A stretch of 64,000 nucleotides of DNA from Paludibacterium paludis (GCF_018802605.1 NZ_CP069161.1:62001-126000), one strand, 5' to 3'; shown: positions 26,764-38,172, counted from the stretch's first letter. Notes: a model not told the origin generated them from the sequence alone. Translations and numbers: made by a program.

Positions 26764-28182
26764 TCATTGGCTCCGCTGCGCTCGGGTCGCATCGTTCGTC
26801 GACGGCGCGGCGGCCTTCCAGCCCCCGCCCAGCGACCTCACCAGGCCCACGCTCGCGGCGAGCCGGCGCGCGGCGACGCTGTAGTACGCGCGCGCGGCCG
26901 ACTCCGTGGCGTTTTTGGCCACCAGCACATTGAGCCAGGCGACCGTTCCGGCGCGGTACTGGTTCATCACGATGGTTTCCGCCTCGCGGGCGTTCTGCCA
27001 TGCCTCGCGGGTGAGACGCAGCGACGCGTCGAGCGACACGCTCGCCGCGAGATTATCCTCCACATCCTGCAGCGCCGTCAGCACGGTCTGGCGGTACACC
27101 GCGACCGTGTTGTCGTAATTGGCGCGCGCCGCATCCTCCGCGGCCTTTCGCGCGCCGCCGTCGAACAGGGTGAGCGCCAGCGCGGGCCCGAGCGACCACA
27201 GGCGCGCCGGCGCGGTGAACCACTCCGCGGCGCGGTCCGCCTTCCAGCCGCCCGAGGCCGACAGGGTCAGATCCGGAAAATACGCCGCGCGCGCCACGCC
27301 GATCCTGGCATTGGCCTCGGCCACGCGGCGCTCGGCGGCGGCGATGTCGGGACGGCGTTCGATGAGGTTCGCCGGCAGGGCGTCGGGCAACGGCAAGGAA
27401 ACCGGCACGCCGGCGGGGGGCGTCAGCGTCAGATCGGCGGGCGCCACGCCGACCAGCACCGCGATGGCATGTTCGTACTGCTCGCGCTGCAAGCGCGCGT
27501 CGGCCAGTTGCGCTTCGAAGGTCTGCAGCTGGGATTGCGCCTGCAACAGATCGGCGCGCATCGCCACCCCGGCGTCGAGCTTGTGCTTCACCACCTCGAG
27601 CTGCCCGCGATAGGCGTCCACGCTCGCCGCCAGCGAATCCTGCTCGAGCACCGCGACACGCCATTGCAGGTAGGTCGTGGCCAGCTGCGCCCGGGCGCTC
27701 AGTGTCGCCGCGGCAAGATCCGCCGCGCTCGCCGCCGCTTCGGCGGCGCCGGCCTCGGCCCCGCGCGCGAGCTTGCCCCACAGGTCGGCTTCCCAGCCGG
27801 CATTGAGCGACAGCGAGGCGGTCGTCGCGGCGGAAGAGCCCGGTGTTTTGCCGCGCGAACTCGCGGCATTGGCCGACAGCGTCGGCCAGCGCGCCGCCGA
27901 TGCCTGATCGTACAAGGCCTGCGCGCTCCTGAGTTTGGCCGCGTACTGGGCGAGCGTCTGGCTGTCCAGCGCCAGACGCGCCTCCAGCGCATCGAGCTGC
28001 GCGTCGCCGAATCCCGTCCACCACTGCCCGCGCACCACCTCGTCCGCCGGCGCGGCGATCTTCCAGCCGGGCACGGCCTTATAGACGGCCGGCAGCGCCA
28101 TGCCGGGGCGCGCGTAATCCGGCCCCGCCGCGCATCCGGCGATCAGCAACACACAGGCACTACATGTCATCCAGCGCAACAT
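26764..28182 (-). CDS. RND efflux outer-membrane lipoprotein (TolC-like, NodT family)
   Basis: Outer-membrane channel of a tripartite efflux pump, 472 residues. The signal peptide ends in a lipobox (LLIAGC, Cys16) followed by AAGPDYARPGMALPAVYK, a typical start of OprM/OpmB-class lipoproteins. Two outer membrane efflux repeats (about 60-250 and 270-455) form the helical barrel. It is the last gene of the operon, 6 bases after mdtC, and completes an MdtABC/MuxABC-OpmB-type system that exports drugs across both membranes. Confidence 0.93.
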   Translation of the reverse strand: MLRWMTCSACVLLIAGCAAGPDYARPGMALPAVYKAVPGWKIAAPADEVVRGQWWTGFGDAQLDALEARLALDSQTLAQYAAKLRSAQALYDQASAARWPTLSANAASSRGKTPGSSAATTASLSLNAGWEADLWGKLARGAEAGAAEAAASAADLAAATLSARAQLATTYLQWRVAVLEQDSLAASVDAYRGQLEVVKHKLDAGVAMRADLLQAQSQLQTFEAQLADARLQREQYEHAIAVLVGVAPADLTLTPPAGVPVSLPLPDALPANLIERRPDIAAAERRVAEANARIGVARAAYFPDLTLSASGGWKADRAAEWFTAPARLWSLGPALALTLFDGGARKAAEDAARANYDNTVAVYRQTVLTALQDVEDNLAASVSLDASLRLTREAWQNAREAETIVMNQYRAGTVAWLNVLVAKNATESAARAYYSVAARRLAASVGLVRSLGGGWKAAAPSTNDATRAQRSQ

Positions 28183-28188
28183 CGTCGT

Positions 28189-31100
28189 TCAGTCCTTCGC
28201 GGGAAGCGGCGCCGCCGTCCGGCGCCACGGGCGCCAGCGGCGCAAACGGTCAAGGTAAAGGTAGACCACCGGGGTGGTGTACAGCGTCAGGATCTGGCTC
28301 ATCACCAGGCCGCCGGCGATGGCGATGCCCAGCGGCTTGCGCAATTCGGCGCCGTCGCCGCTGCCCAGCGCCAGCGGAATCGCGCCGAACAGCGCGGCCA
28401 GGGTGGTCATCATGATCGGTCTGAAACGCAGGCGGCACGCTTCCAGAATCGCCTCGCGGGGCGGAACGCCGCGCTCGCGCGTCAGCGTCAGCGCCACGTC
28501 GATCATCATGATGGCGTTTTTCTTGACGATGCCGATCAGCAGCAGCACCGCGATCAGGGCGATGACACTGAATTCGGTGCCGCAGGCCATCAGCGCCACG
28601 AGCGCGCCGACACCGGCGGACGGCAGGGTCGACAGGATGGTCAGCGGATGGACATAGCTCTCGTACAACATGCCGAGCACCAGATAGACCGCCGCGATCG
28701 CCGCCAGAATCAGCAGCGGCATGGTGCGGAACGCGTCCTGGAAGGTCTTGGCGGTGCCCTGGAAACCGCCCTGGATCGTGGTGGGCACGCCAAGCTTGGC
28801 CATCGCCGCGCCGATGGCGTCCGTCGCGTCCGACAGCGAGCCGTCCGGCGGCAGGTTGAAGGTGATGGTGGAGGCGGCGAACTGGCCCTGGTGATTGACC
28901 GACAGCGAGGTATTGGTGGTGGTCACCCGGGCGAACGCCGCGAGCGGCACCGCCCCGCGCGAGGCCGACATCACGTAGATGTGCTTGAGCGACTCGGGAC
29001 TCTGCCAGTACGCCGGCGCGAACTCCATCACCACCCGGTACTGGTTGAGCGCTTCGTAGATGGTCGACACCTGGCGCTGGCCGAAAGCGTCGTTGAGCGT
29101 GGCGTCGACCTGGCGCTGGGTCAGGCCGAGGCGCGCCATGGCGTCGCGGTCGAACACCAGCGAGGTCTGCATCCCCTTGTCCTGCTGGTCCGAGTTCACG
29201 TCGGCAAGCTGCGGCAGCCGGGTCAGTGCCTGGCGGATGCGCCCCTCCCAGAGCCGCAGTTCGGCCAGATCCTCGCCCTGCAGGGTGTACTGGTACTGGG
29301 CGTTGCCGGAACGTCCGCCGATGCGGATATCCTGGACCGCCTGCAGGAACAGGGTCGCGCCCGGCTCGCGGGCGAGACGTTTTCTGAGGCGGTCGATCAC
29401 CTGCTCGGCGCTGTCCTTGCGCTCGGACAAGGGCTTGAGCCCGACGAACAGGTTGGCGACGTTGCGCTGCCCGCCACCGGTGAAGCCGGTGACCACATCG
29501 ACGGCCGGATCCTTGCCGACGATCGCCATGAAGCGCTGCAGGGTGCCTTTCATCGCCTGGAAGGACATCGCCTGATCGGCGCGCAACTGGCCGCTGAGCC
29601 TGCCGGTGTCCTGTTGCGGAAAAAATCCCTTGGGAATGGCGATGTAGAGCGCCACATTAAGACCGATCGCGATCGCCAGCAGCAGCATCATGAAGCGGCG
29701 GTGATCGACCGCCCACGTCAGCGAACGCCGGTAGCCCCCCGCCATGCGGTCGATCAGGCGCGCGCCCCGCGACGGCCGGTCGCGCGACGGATCCCGCCGC
29801 CGCAGCCAGCGCGAACACAGCATCGGCGCGGTGGTCAGCGATACCAGGAGCGACACCAGAATGGCGGCCGACAGCGACACCGCGAATTCGCGAAACAACC
29901 GCCCGACGATGCCGCTCATCAGCAGCACCGGAATGAACACCGCGATCAGCGACAGGCTCATCGACACCACGGTGAAGCCCACCTCGCGCGAACCGGTCAG
30001 CGCCGCCTGCAGCGGCGTCATGCCCTCCTCGATATGCCGGGCGATGTTTTCCAGGACGACGATGGCGTCGTCCACCACAAAGCCGGTGGCGATGGTCAGC
30101 GCCATCAGCGACAGGTTGTTCAGGCTGAATCCGGCGAGGTACATCACCGCGAAGGTCGCGACCAGGGACACCGGCACGGTGATGGCCGGGATGAGCGTGG
30201 CGCGGGCATCGCCGAGGAACAGGAACACCACCAGCACCACCAGCGCCACGGAAATCAGCATCGAGCGCTCCACCTCGAACAGCGAGGCGCGGATGGTCGG
30301 CGTGCGGTCCTGGGCGACCTGCATGTGCACCGACTGGGGAATGGCGGCCTGCAATTCGGGCATCAGCGCGCGGATGCGCGTGACCGTATCGATGATGTTG
30401 GCCCCCGGCTCGCGGAACACCACGAGCAGCACCGAGGGCTTGCCGTTGATGGAGCCGGCGTTGCGCAGATCCTGCACCGCGTCCTGCACCTCGGCGACAT
30501 CGGAGAGCCGCACCGCCGCGCCGTTCTTGTAGCTGACGATCAGCGGCAGGTAATCGGCGGCGCGGCGCGCCTGGTCGTTGGCGCCGATCTGCCAGTGCCG
30601 GCCGCCGCTTTCGATCATGCCCTTGGGGCGGTTGGCGTTGCCCGCCGTGATGGCGGCGCGCACCTCCTCCAGTCCGATGCCGTAGTGATTGAGCGCTTCG
30701 GGACGCAGCTCGACGCGCACCGCCGGCAACGAACTGCCGCCGATGTTGACCTGCCCGACGCCTTTCACCTGCGACAGTTTTTGCGCGAGCACCGTGGAGG
30801 CGAGGTCGTACATCTGCCCCTGGGTATGGGTCTCGGACGTCAGGGCGAGAATCATCACCGGCGATTCGGCCGGGTTGACCTTGCGGTAGGTCGGGTTGGA
30901 CGGCAGGCTCGAGGGCAGCGAGGCGCGCGCCGCGTTGATCGCCGCCTGGACGTCGCGCGCGGCGCCGTTGATATCGCGGTCAAGGTCGAATTGCAGGGTG
31001 ATGCGCGTCGAACCGAGCGAGCTGGACGAGGTGATCTCGTTGACGCCGGCGATCCGCCCGAGAGCGCGCTCCAGCGGCGTGGCCACCGAGGAGGCCATGG

Positions 31101-31272
31101 TCTCGGGACTCGCGCCCGGCAGCGACGCTTGCACCGATATCGTCGGGAAATCCACCTGCGGCAGCGGCGACACCGGCAGCAGGCCGAAGGCCAGGGCCCC
31201 GGCGAGCAGCAGCGCCAGGGTCAGGAGCACCGTGGCGACGGGACGGCGGATGAACGGCTCGGAGGGAATCAT
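28189..31272 (-). CDS. mdtC: RND efflux pump subunit, MdtC/MuxC type
   Basis: Inner-membrane proton-driven pump subunit of 1027 residues. N-terminus [20 protein letters not shown] and [10 protein letters not shown] are characteristic of the MdtC/MuxC branch of HAE-RND pumps. The proton-relay Asp pair lies in TM4 ([14 protein letters not shown]). Known MdtB and MdtC proteins assemble as a heteromultimer. Its start overlaps the mdtB stop by 4 bases (ATGA), indicating translational coupling. Full length, with no frame disruption. Confidence 0.95.
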   Translation of the reverse strand: MIPSEPFIRRPVATVLLTLALLLAGALAFGLLPVSPLPQVDFPTISVQASLPGASPETMASSVATPLERALGRIAGVNEITSSSSLGSTRITLQFDLDRDINGAARDVQAAINAARASLPSSLPSNPTYRKVNPAESPVMILALTSETHTQGQMYDLASTVLAQKLSQVKGVGQVNIGGSSLPAVRVELRPEALNHYGIGLEEVRAAITAGNANRPKGMIESGGRHWQIGANDQARRAADYLPLIVSYKNGAAVRLSDVAEVQDAVQDLRNAGSINGKPSVLLVVFREPGANIIDTVTRIRALMPELQAAIPQSVHMQVAQDRTPTIRASLFEVERSMLISVALVVLVVFLFLGDARATLIPAITVPVSLVATFAVMYLAGFSLNNLSLMALTIATGFVVDDAIVVLENIARHIEEGMTPLQAALTGSREVGFTVVSMSLSLIAVFIPVLLMSGIVGRLFREFAVSLSAAILVSLLVSLTTAPMLCSRWLRRRDPSRDRPSRGARLIDRMAGGYRRSLTWAVDHRRFMMLLLAIAIGLNVALYIAIPKGFFPQQDTGRLSGQLRADQAMSFQAMKGTLQRFMAIVGKDPAVDVVTGFTGGGQRNVANLFVGLKPLSERKDSAEQVIDRLRKRLAREPGATLFLQAVQDIRIGGRSGNAQYQYTLQGEDLAELRLWEGRIRQALTRLPQLADVNSDQQDKGMQTSLVFDRDAMARLGLTQRQVDATLNDAFGQRQVSTIYEALNQYRVVMEFAPAYWQSPESLKHIYVMSASRGAVPLAAFARVTTTNTSLSVNHQGQFAASTITFNLPPDGSLSDATDAIGAAMAKLGVPTTIQGGFQGTAKTFQDAFRTMPLLILAAIAAVYLVLGMLYESYVHPLTILSTLPSAGVGALVALMACGTEFSVIALIAVLLLIGIVKKNAIMMIDVALTLTRERGVPPREAILEACRLRFRPIMMTTLAALFGAIPLALGSGDGAELRKPLGIAIAGGLVMSQILTLYTTPVVYLYLDRLRRWRPWRRTAAPLPAKD

Positions 31273-34200
31273 GCCGCGGCCCTGTAACCGAAGCGCCGGG
31301 CCAGCCGGTCAAAAGCGAGATAAATGACCGGCGTGGTGAACAGCGTCAGCACCTGGCTGACCAGGAGGCCGCCGACCATGGTCACGCCCAGCGGCTGGCG
31401 CAGCTCCGCGCCGACGCCGCTGCCGAACATCAGGGGCAGGGCGCCGAGCAGGGCGGCCATGGTGGTCATCAGGATCGGCCGGAAGCGCAGCAGACAGGCC
31501 TGGAAGATGGCCTCGCGCGGCGCCATGCGCTCATTGCGTTCGGCGTCCAGCGCGAAGTCGATCATCATGATGGCGTTCTTCTTGACGATGCCGATCAGCA
31601 AAATGATGCCGATGATGCCGATAATGCCCAGATCGTTGCCGGACAACATCAGCGCCAGCAGCGCCCCGATGCCGGCCGACGGCAGCGTGGACAGGATGGT
31701 CACCGGGTGAATGTAGCTCTCGTAGAGCACGCCCAGCACGATGTACATGGTGACGATCGCGGCGAGGATCAGCCACAGGGTGCTCGACAGGGACGCCTGA
31801 AAAGCCATCGCCGCGCCCTGGAAATGCGTTTCCATGTCGGAGGGCAGGCCGATGTCGGCCTCGGCGCGCCGTATCGCCTCCACCGCCTCGCCCAACGAGG
31901 CGTCGCGCGCCAGGTTGAAGGAGAGGGTCGCCGACGGGAACTGCCCCAGGTGGTCGATGGCCAGCGGCGTATGGCCTTCGGAGAGTGTCGCGACGGCGGT
32001 CAGCGGCACCGGCGCGCCGCCGCCGGCCGGCGTCAGGTACAGCGTCTGCAGACGCGCGAGGCCGTCCTCGCCGGGACGCTCTTCGAGCACCACCCGGTAG
32101 AGGCTGGTCTGGGTGTAAATGCTGGAAATCAGCCGCTGGCCGAAGGCGTTGTAGAGCGCGTTGTCGATCTGCGCCGGCGTGACGCCCAGGCGCGCGGCGC
32201 TGTCGCGGTCGATGTCCACGCGCGCCAGAAGGCCCTTGTCCTGCAGATTGCTCGCCACATCGGCGAGCGCCGGTTCGGTTTTCAGGCGGGCGACCAGTTT
32301 GGGCACCCATTCGCCCAATTCATCCGGCCGCGTCGCCTGCACCACGAACTGGTACTGGGTGCGGCTGACCCGGGTTTCGATGGTCAGGTCCTGCACCGGC
32401 TGCATCCACGGGCGGATGCCCGGCACCGCGGCGGCGCGCGCCTTCAGGTTTTCCAGCACCCGGGCCACGCGCGGCCGCCCCGAGTCCAGCGGTTTGAGCG
32501 TGATCAGCATGCGTCCGCTGTTGAGTGTGGCGTTGGCGCCGTCCACCCCGATGAACGACGACAGGCCGTCCACGGCGGGGTCGCGCAGCAGGACGTCGGC
32601 CAGCGCCTGCTGGCGCTCGGCCATCGCCGCGAACGACACCGATTGCGGCGCCTCGGTGATCACCTGGATCGCGCCGGTGTCCTGCAGCGGGAAAAACCCC
32701 TTGGGCACCAGCAGGTACAAACCGGCGGTCAGCGCCACCGTGCCCAGCGCGACGGCGAGGGTCAGGCGCTGGTGTTCGAGCACGCGCGTCAGGAGGCGGC
32801 CGTAGGCGGCGATGACGCGCTCGAAAAAGCGTCCGCTCGCATGGTAGAACCAGCCCTGGCGCTCCTCCGGCACATGCTTCAGAAACCGCGCGCACAGCAT
32901 CGGCGTCAGCGTCAGCGACACGAAGGCGGAGATCAGGATGGACACCGCGAGGGTGATGGCGAATTCGCGGAACAGCCGGCCCACCACGTCGCCCATGAAC
33001 AGCAGCGGAATCAGCACGGCGATCAGCGAGAAGGTCAGGGAGATGATGGTGAAGCCGATCTGTCGGGAGCCCTTGAGCGCGGCGGCCAGCGGCGCCTCGC
33101 CCTCTTCGATGTAGCGGGCGATGTTTTCGATCATCACGATGGCGTCGTCGACCACGAAACCGGTGGCGATGGTCAGCGCCATCAGGGTCAGGTTGTTGAG
33201 GCTGAAGCCGGCGAGGTACATCACGCCGAAGGTGCCGACCAGCGACAGCGGCACCGCCACGCCCGGAATCAGCGTGGCCGGCAGGTTGCGCAGGAACACG
33301 TAGATCACCATCACCACCAGCGCGATGGCCAGCATCAGCTCGAACTGCACGTCCGCCACCGACGCGCGGATGGTGGTGGTGCGGTCGCTGACCAGCGACA
33401 CCGACACGGCGCCGGGCAGGCTGGTCTTCAATTGCGGCATCAGCGCCTTGATGCGGTCCACCGTTTCGATGACGTTGGCGCCAGGCTGGCGCTGAACGTT
33501 CAGGATGATGGCCGCCTCGCGCCCGCTCCAGGCGGCCAGGCGGTTGTTCTCGGCGTCCTCGACGACCTCGGCGACATCGGACAGCCGCACCGGCGCGCCG
33601 TTTTTCCAGGCGAGCACGATATCGCGGTATTCGCCGGCGGACTTGAGCTGATCGTTGGCGTCGATGGTCGACGCGGTGCGCGGCCCGTCGAAGCTGCCCT
33701 TGGCCTGATTGACGTTGGCGTTGCCGACCACGGTGCGGATGTCGTCCAGGGTCAGGCCGCGCGCCGCCAGCGCGCGCGAGTCGGCGCGGATGCGCACCGC
33801 CGGCCGCTGGCCCCCGCTGATGCTGACCAGGCCCACGCCCGGCAGGCGCGACAGCTTTTGCGCGAGCCGGGTATCGACCAGATCCTCGAGTTTCGGCAAC
33901 GGCAGGGTTTTCGAGGTGATGGCGAGCGTCACCACCGGGGTGTCGGCCGGGTTGACCTTGTTGTAGACCGGCGGCTGGGGCAGATCGGAGGGCAGGAGGT
34001 TGGAGGCGGCGTTGATCGCGGCCTGCACTTCCTGCTCGGCGACATCCAGCCCGATATCGAGGCCGAACTGCAGGGTGATCACCGAGGCGCCGCCGGAACT
34101 GGTCGAGGCCATCTGGTCAAGGCCCGGCATCTGGCCGAACTGGCGCTCCAGCGGCGCGGTGACCGAGGAGGTCATCACTTCCGGGCCGGCGCCCGGATAG

Positions 34201-34349
34201 AGGGTCACCACCTGGATGGTGGGGTAGTCGACTTCGGGCAGGGCGGAAACCGGCAAAAAACGGTAGCCGATCAGGCCGGCGAGCAGGATCGCCACCATCA
34301 GCAAGGTGGTGGCGACCGGCCGCTGAATGAACTGGCGGGACGGATTCAT
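31269..34349 (-). CDS. mdtB: RND efflux pump subunit, MdtB/MuxB type
   Basis: Inner-membrane RND pump subunit of 1026 residues. It begins [20 protein letters not shown], the standard MdtB N-terminus; the frame is open to 34406, but that extension overlaps the mdtA gene and is unlike the family. The essential Asp pair is present ([14 protein letters not shown]), as are the porter-domain repeats. It follows mdtA by 4 bases and overlaps mdtC by 4. Two different RND subunits in one operon are the hallmark of MdtABC/MuxABC pumps. Confidence 0.95.
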   Translation of the reverse strand: MNPSRQFIQRPVATTLLMVAILLAGLIGYRFLPVSALPEVDYPTIQVVTLYPGAGPEVMTSSVTAPLERQFGQMPGLDQMASTSSGGASVITLQFGLDIGLDVAEQEVQAAINAASNLLPSDLPQPPVYNKVNPADTPVVTLAITSKTLPLPKLEDLVDTRLAQKLSRLPGVGLVSISGGQRPAVRIRADSRALAARGLTLDDIRTVVGNANVNQAKGSFDGPRTASTIDANDQLKSAGEYRDIVLAWKNGAPVRLSDVAEVVEDAENNRLAAWSGREAAIILNVQRQPGANVIETVDRIKALMPQLKTSLPGAVSVSLVSDRTTTIRASVADVQFELMLAIALVVMVIYVFLRNLPATLIPGVAVPLSLVGTFGVMYLAGFSLNNLTLMALTIATGFVVDDAIVMIENIARYIEEGEAPLAAALKGSRQIGFTIISLTFSLIAVLIPLLFMGDVVGRLFREFAITLAVSILISAFVSLTLTPMLCARFLKHVPEERQGWFYHASGRFFERVIAAYGRLLTRVLEHQRLTLAVALGTVALTAGLYLLVPKGFFPLQDTGAIQVITEAPQSVSFAAMAERQQALADVLLRDPAVDGLSSFIGVDGANATLNSGRMLITLKPLDSGRPRVARVLENLKARAAAVPGIRPWMQPVQDLTIETRVSRTQYQFVVQATRPDELGEWVPKLVARLKTEPALADVASNLQDKGLLARVDIDRDSAARLGVTPAQIDNALYNAFGQRLISSIYTQTSLYRVVLEERPGEDGLARLQTLYLTPAGGGAPVPLTAVATLSEGHTPLAIDHLGQFPSATLSFNLARDASLGEAVEAIRRAEADIGLPSDMETHFQGAAMAFQASLSSTLWLILAAIVTMYIVLGVLYESYIHPVTILSTLPSAGIGALLALMLSGNDLGIIGIIGIILLIGIVKKNAIMMIDFALDAERNERMAPREAIFQACLLRFRPILMTTMAALLGALPLMFGSGVGAELRQPLGVTMVGGLLVSQVLTLFTTPVIYLAFDRLARRFGYRAAA

Positions 34350-34353
34350 CGTA

Positions 34354-35592
34354 TCAGGCGGCCTTGTTCTGCTTCTCGCCGAGCGGGGCGGAGGCATCCG
34401 GCGCATGGCGTTCGCCTTGCCCGACCGGGTTGACTTTCTTGCCGTCGCGCAGCTGGTCGAGCCCGTCCAGCGCGACCCGCTCGCCCACCGCGAGACCCGA
34501 TTCGATCACGGTGCGCTCATTTTCCGAGGGACCGGTTTTCACCGGGCGCAGGCTGACGGTTTTGTCGGCGTTCACCACAAAGACATAACTGCCCGGCTTG
34601 CCCTGCTGCACGGCGGCGGACGGCACCAGCAGCACGTTCTTGCGGGTCGCCAGGAGCATGCGCACATTGACGAAACGGTTGGGAAACAGCACATCGTCCC
34701 GGTTGTCGAAACGGGCCTTCAGCTTGAGTGTGCCGGTCGCGGTATCGACCTGGTTGTCGGCGGTCAAAAGCTCGCCGCGCGCCAGCAGCGTGCTGCCGTC
34801 GCGGTCGCGGGCCTCGACCGGCAACGACGGATTGGCGGCGCGCGCCCGGATCAGATCATCGAGCCGCGTCTCCGGAATGGAGAACACCACATTGGCCGGA
34901 CGCACCTGGGTGATGACGACAAGTCCCGAGGCGTCCGAGGCGCGGATCATGTTGCCCTCGTCCACTTGCTTGAGACCGGCCTTGCCCGACACCGGCGCGA
35001 CAATGCGGCAGTAGGACAGTTGCAGGCGCGCCGCCGCCACGGCGCCCTCGTCGACTTTCACGGTGCCGGCGAGCTGGCGCACCAGAGCCTCCTGGGTATC
35101 GACCTGCTGGCGGGAGGCGCCGTTCTGTTCAAGCAGCGTGCGGTAGCGCGCGAGATCGGCGCGGGCGTTGGCAAGCTGCGCCATATCGCGCGCCAGTTGT
35201 CCTTCGGCCTGGGTCACCTGCACGGCGAAGGGACGCGGATCGATCTGGGCGAGAACCTGGCCGGCGCGCACCTCCTGGCCTTCCTTGAAGTACAGCTTCT
35301 CGAGCTGGCCGTCGACGCGGCTTTTGACGACGACGGTGTTGTTGGCCGTCACCGTGCCCAGCGCGTCGAGGCTCACCCGCATATCGCCGGTAGCCGCCGT
35401 CGCCACCGACACGGTCGGCGTCTGGCGGCCGCGCTTGCCGTTCTTGTCATCCTGCGCGCCGGCTCTCTGCCAGGCGAGCCAGGCGACGGCCACCGCAGTC
35501 AGCGTGGCGACGGCGAACAGGACGCGGCGGCGCGCAAAAACGGAAACAGGAGAACCGGCAGGGGATTCGGGGGGCATTTCGGGCTTGGACAT
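34354..35592 (-). CDS. mdtA: RND efflux membrane-fusion (adaptor) protein, MdtA type
   Basis: Periplasmic adaptor linking the RND pump to the outer-membrane channel, 412 residues. It has an N-terminal membrane anchor (about 23-40), then the lipoyl/barrel-sandwich start [18 protein letters not shown], an alpha-helical hairpin (about 125-185, [19 protein letters not shown]), the second lipoyl half ([17 protein letters not shown]), a beta-barrel and a membrane-proximal domain. First gene of the mdtA-mdtB-mdtC-OMF operon. A palindrome at 35696-35716 lies about 105 bases upstream and could bind its regulator; no BaeSR pair is adjacent. Confidence 0.95.
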   Translation of the reverse strand: MSKPEMPPESPAGSPVSVFARRRVLFAVATLTAVAVAWLAWQRAGAQDDKNGKRGRQTPTVSVATAATGDMRVSLDALGTVTANNTVVVKSRVDGQLEKLYFKEGQEVRAGQVLAQIDPRPFAVQVTQAEGQLARDMAQLANARADLARYRTLLEQNGASRQQVDTQEALVRQLAGTVKVDEGAVAAARLQLSYCRIVAPVSGKAGLKQVDEGNMIRASDASGLVVITQVRPANVVFSIPETRLDDLIRARAANPSLPVEARDRDGSTLLARGELLTADNQVDTATGTLKLKARFDNRDDVLFPNRFVNVRMLLATRKNVLLVPSAAVQQGKPGSYVFVVNADKTVSLRPVKTGPSENERTVIESGLAVGERVALDGLDQLRDGKKVNPVGQGERHAPDASAPLGEKQNKAA

Positions 35593-35695
35593 GGCATCGG
35601 GCGTCGGTCGGTCAATAATGGGCCCCGGGTCGGCGACAGGCGGGACCCGGTAATCTGCAATGATAGACGCACAGGGGCTTTGAGAGTTTTACCCC

Positions 35696-35716
35696 TGACA
35701 AAAATTTACATTGTCA
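35696..35716. promoter_or_regulatory. Inverted repeat TGACAA-N9-TTGTCA upstream of the RND operon
   Basis: Perfect 6-base arms TGACAA (35696-35701) and TTGTCA (35711-35716) with a 9-base AT-rich spacer, in the only non-coding gap between the CDF stop (35727) and the mdtA start. The dyad size suits a dimeric regulator binding on one face; it may control the efflux operon, or the arms may double as promoter -35 boxes. Confidence 0.45.
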
Positions 35717-35726
35717 TGGAACGGTA

Positions 35727-36890
35727 TTAATTCTTGATGACCGCCTCGCGCAGCCGCGCGCAGACCCGGAGTGCGTCGACGGCGGCCGGCGGCGCCATGA
35801 CCAGCAGCGCGCCGCGCCGCGCGTCCTTGTCGTCGTCCAGTTCCACCTCCAGCTCCAGGCGGCCGTCCAGATAATGGGCGCGCAACTGGTCGAGCCGCAA
35901 CGGCGCGTCCGGGAAATGCCGGTTCAATTCTTCCAGCAGCGCCTGGCGCGGAGGCAGACCGAGGTTTTCCGGGCCATCGGCGAGATCGGCGTCGATATGA
36001 ATGGTGATGTCGGCCACCGCGAAGCGCTTCATCACCCGGTGCCGGGCCTGCAGCGCCACCTGGTGGCCCTCGGACACGCTGATGTGGCTGTCGACCAGAA
36101 GATGCGCATCGATGATCGCAAGGTCGCCGGTCTTGCGCGTGCGGATATCGTGCACGTTGAGCACGCCGGGCGTCTCGCCCAGCTCCGCGCGGATCGCCTC
36201 CACCGACTCTTCGTCCAGTCCGCGGTCCATCAGATCCTGCATGGCGTCGTAGGAGAAGTTCCAGCCCATGCGCGCCACCATGAAGCCGACGATCGCCGCC
36301 GCCAGCGGGTCGAGCAGCGGCCAGCCCAGGAGGTTGCCGACAATACCGGCGGCCACCACCAGCGAGGAGGCGGCGTCGGAACGGGCGTGCCAGGCATTGG
36401 CCACCAGCATGCCCGACTTGACCCGGTTGGCCACCGCCAGCATGTAGCGGAACAGGCTTTCCTTGGCCACCAGCGCCATCATCGCGACGGCCAGCGCATA
36501 CCAGTGCACGCGGGGGATCAGCGACGGATCGGCGAATTTGTTCGCGGCGTTGCCGAGCATGCCGATGCCGACGGCGATGAGCAGCACCCCGAGCGCCAGC
36601 GAGGCGGCGTTCTCGAAGCGGGAGTGGCCATACGGGTGGTTGCGGTCGGCGGCCAGATGACTGAAGCGGTTGGCCAGCAGCACCACGAAATCGGCGACCA
36701 GATCGGACAATGAGTGAATGCCGTCGGCCACGAGAGCGCTCGAATGAGCGAACACCCCCACCGCGATCTGCACCGCGGTCAGAAGAAGGTTGACGGCGAC
36801 ACTGACCAGTGTGCTCTTTTTGGCCGCGGCCTGACGTTCGCCGCCGGTGAGGGCTTCGGCCGGCGCGACGGAATGGTTGTGTGCATGCAT
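35727..36890 (-). CDS. Cation diffusion facilitator (CDF) metal transporter
   Basis: Inner-membrane divalent-metal/proton antiporter of 387 residues: a His-containing N-terminus (MHAHNH), six transmembrane segments, and a cytoplasmic dimerisation domain followed by an additional C-terminal domain of about 80 residues. The metal site is canonical, with H59-x3-D63 in DGIHSLSDLVAD and HxxxD in WHARSDAAS, typical of Zn/Cd or Fe carriers. This contrasts with the altered site of the CDF protein at 4660. The start at 36890 is preferred over 36941 because the extension is unlike the family. Divergent from the uppP-like gene. Confidence 0.9.
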   Translation of the reverse strand: MHAHNHSVAPAEALTGGERQAAAKKSTLVSVAVNLLLTAVQIAVGVFAHSSALVADGIHSLSDLVADFVVLLANRFSHLAADRNHPYGHSRFENAASLALGVLLIAVGIGMLGNAANKFADPSLIPRVHWYALAVAMMALVAKESLFRYMLAVANRVKSGMLVANAWHARSDAASSLVVAAGIVGNLLGWPLLDPLAAAIVGFMVARMGWNFSYDAMQDLMDRGLDEESVEAIRAELGETPGVLNVHDIRTRKTGDLAIIDAHLLVDSHISVSEGHQVALQARHRVMKRFAVADITIHIDADLADGPENLGLPPRQALLEELNRHFPDAPLRLDQLRAHYLDGRLELEVELDDDKDARRGALLVMAPPAAVDALRVCARLREAVIKN

Positions 36891-37053
36891 GGAATCGGTT
36901 TTTCGCTGAACATCGGTCCGGCTCCGGAGAGCCGATTGCATTAAACTCTCCGAAAACGCTTAATGCAATCTTAAGAACGGGACGCGGCGCTTTTCAAGCG
37001 GACGATTTTGGCCGATGATTCGCCGTTCGTTTTTTCTCCCGCCAGGAATCGTC

Positions 37054-37881
37054 ATGCCGACCATGCAAGCTGTCCTGTTCGCCATCATGCAGGGCATCAC
37101 CGAACTTTTCCCGATCAGCAGCCTCGGCCACGGAGTCATCCTCCCCGAGCTGCTGGGCTGGCAGCTTCACCCGGCGAGCGAAGCCTTCCTGCCGTTCATG
37201 GTCGTGCTGCACCTGGGCACCGCGCTCGCCCTGTTCCATTTTTTCCGCAAGGACTGGTTCCGCCTGATCGGCGGTTTCGTGCGCGCCCGCGGCGGAGACT
37301 CCGATCCCGAGGCGCGCCTGATGTGGCGTCTGTTCATCGGCACCGTGCCGGCCGGCCTGCTCGGGCTGCTCCTGGAAAAGAAACTCAAGGTGCTGTTCGG
37401 TTCGGTCGACATCATTCTGGTGGTATTGATGATCAACGGCGTGATCCTGATCGCCGGCGACGGCCTGCGCCGCCGCACCGGCGGCAAACCCCTCGAGGAA
37501 CTGACGCCACTCAACGCACTGCGCATCGGCTTCGCCCAGGCGCTGGCGCTGATTCCCGGCATCTCCCGGTCCGGCGTGACCCTGATCGCCGGCATCAGCA
37601 CCGGTCTTGATTACGCCTCGGCGGCGCGCTTCTCCTTTTTGCTCGCCACGCCGATCATCGCCGCGGCCGGCATCCTGGAAGTGCCCAAGATGCTGAAGAT
37701 GGGCGCGCACCTCGATTTGGCTCTGGTCGGCGCCTGCGGCGTGCTCTCCGGCGCCTTCGCCTGGCTGAGCACCTGGGCGCTGATGCGCTGGTTCAACAAG
37801 CATGAAATCCAGGCCCTGCGCCCCTTCGGCGTCTACTGCATCCTGCTCGGACTCGCCGGGCTCGCGCTGCGGCAGCTATGA
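37054..37881 (+). CDS. UppP/BacA-family phosphatase, divergent paralogue
   Basis: Integral membrane protein of 275 residues related to undecaprenyl-diphosphatase. The first motif reads IMQGITELFPISSLGH: E17, S22/S23 and H26 are kept, but the first Glu of the canonical VEGxTEFLPVSS motif is Gln (Q13). The second motif IPGISRSGVTLIAG is intact. A Q-type subfamily of this kind exists in other proteobacteria, to my recollection. Start: the ATG at 37054 has AGGAA about 6 bases upstream; the frame opens at 37015. Together with the canonical copy at 17872 it gives two family members, so this one may act on another lipid phosphate or as a backup. Confidence 0.88.
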   Translation: MPTMQAVLFAIMQGITELFPISSLGHGVILPELLGWQLHPASEAFLPFMVVLHLGTALALFHFFRKDWFRLIGGFVRARGGDSDPEARLMWRLFIGTVPAGLLGLLLEKKLKVLFGSVDIILVVLMINGVILIAGDGLRRRTGGKPLEELTPLNALRIGFAQALALIPGISRSGVTLIAGISTGLDYASAARFSFLLATPIIAAAGILEVPKMLKMGAHLDLALVGACGVLSGAFAWLSTWALMRWFNKHEIQALRPFGVYCILLGLAGLALRQL

Positions 37882-38172
37882 CGTTGCGTCGCGCTCAGCC
37901 GCCAGCATCGACTTTAGCCGGGAAAGAGGCTCGGCGGACAAACCGGCCGCTTCGAACAGGGCGCAGACGACACTGACCGGCCAGCATGCAGGAACGCCGC
38001 GCTATCCGGAGCGGCTTTCCGCGCTCACACCGCCGATGACAGCCGCGACATCCGGTTGCCATGCCAGGCAGTCCGGCAACCTGCCATCCACCGTCACCGT
38101 CAGTCCGCCCATCGAGCGCGACACCCCCGGTTCCGGCAATGAACGCAGACTCCCTGTCGGCAGAACCGGAGC
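37876..38172 (-). pseudogene. Possible decayed coding remnant
   Basis: On the minus strand one frame is open from 38172 to a TAG at 37876 except for an internal TAG at 38002-38004. The two parts (about 56 and 41 codons) read like protein, for example MGGLTVTVDGRLPDCLAW and ALFEAAGLSAEPLSRLKSML. I do not recognise it. No good start or ribosome site is visible. Other frames here, including a 123-codon minus frame, look like shadows. This accounts for part of the longest gene-poor gap in the window. Confidence 0.3.

Noticed and set aside
26698..31287. Plus-strand open frame of 1529 codons opposite the mdtC and outer-membrane factor genes
   Set aside because: Arg/His/Gln-rich low-complexity translation typical of an antisense shadow in high-GC DNA; the minus strand encodes clear RND pump genes.
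31707..34433. Plus-strand open frame of 908 codons opposite mdtB
   Set aside because: Antisense shadow of a well-conserved RND gene; no motif or ribosome site.
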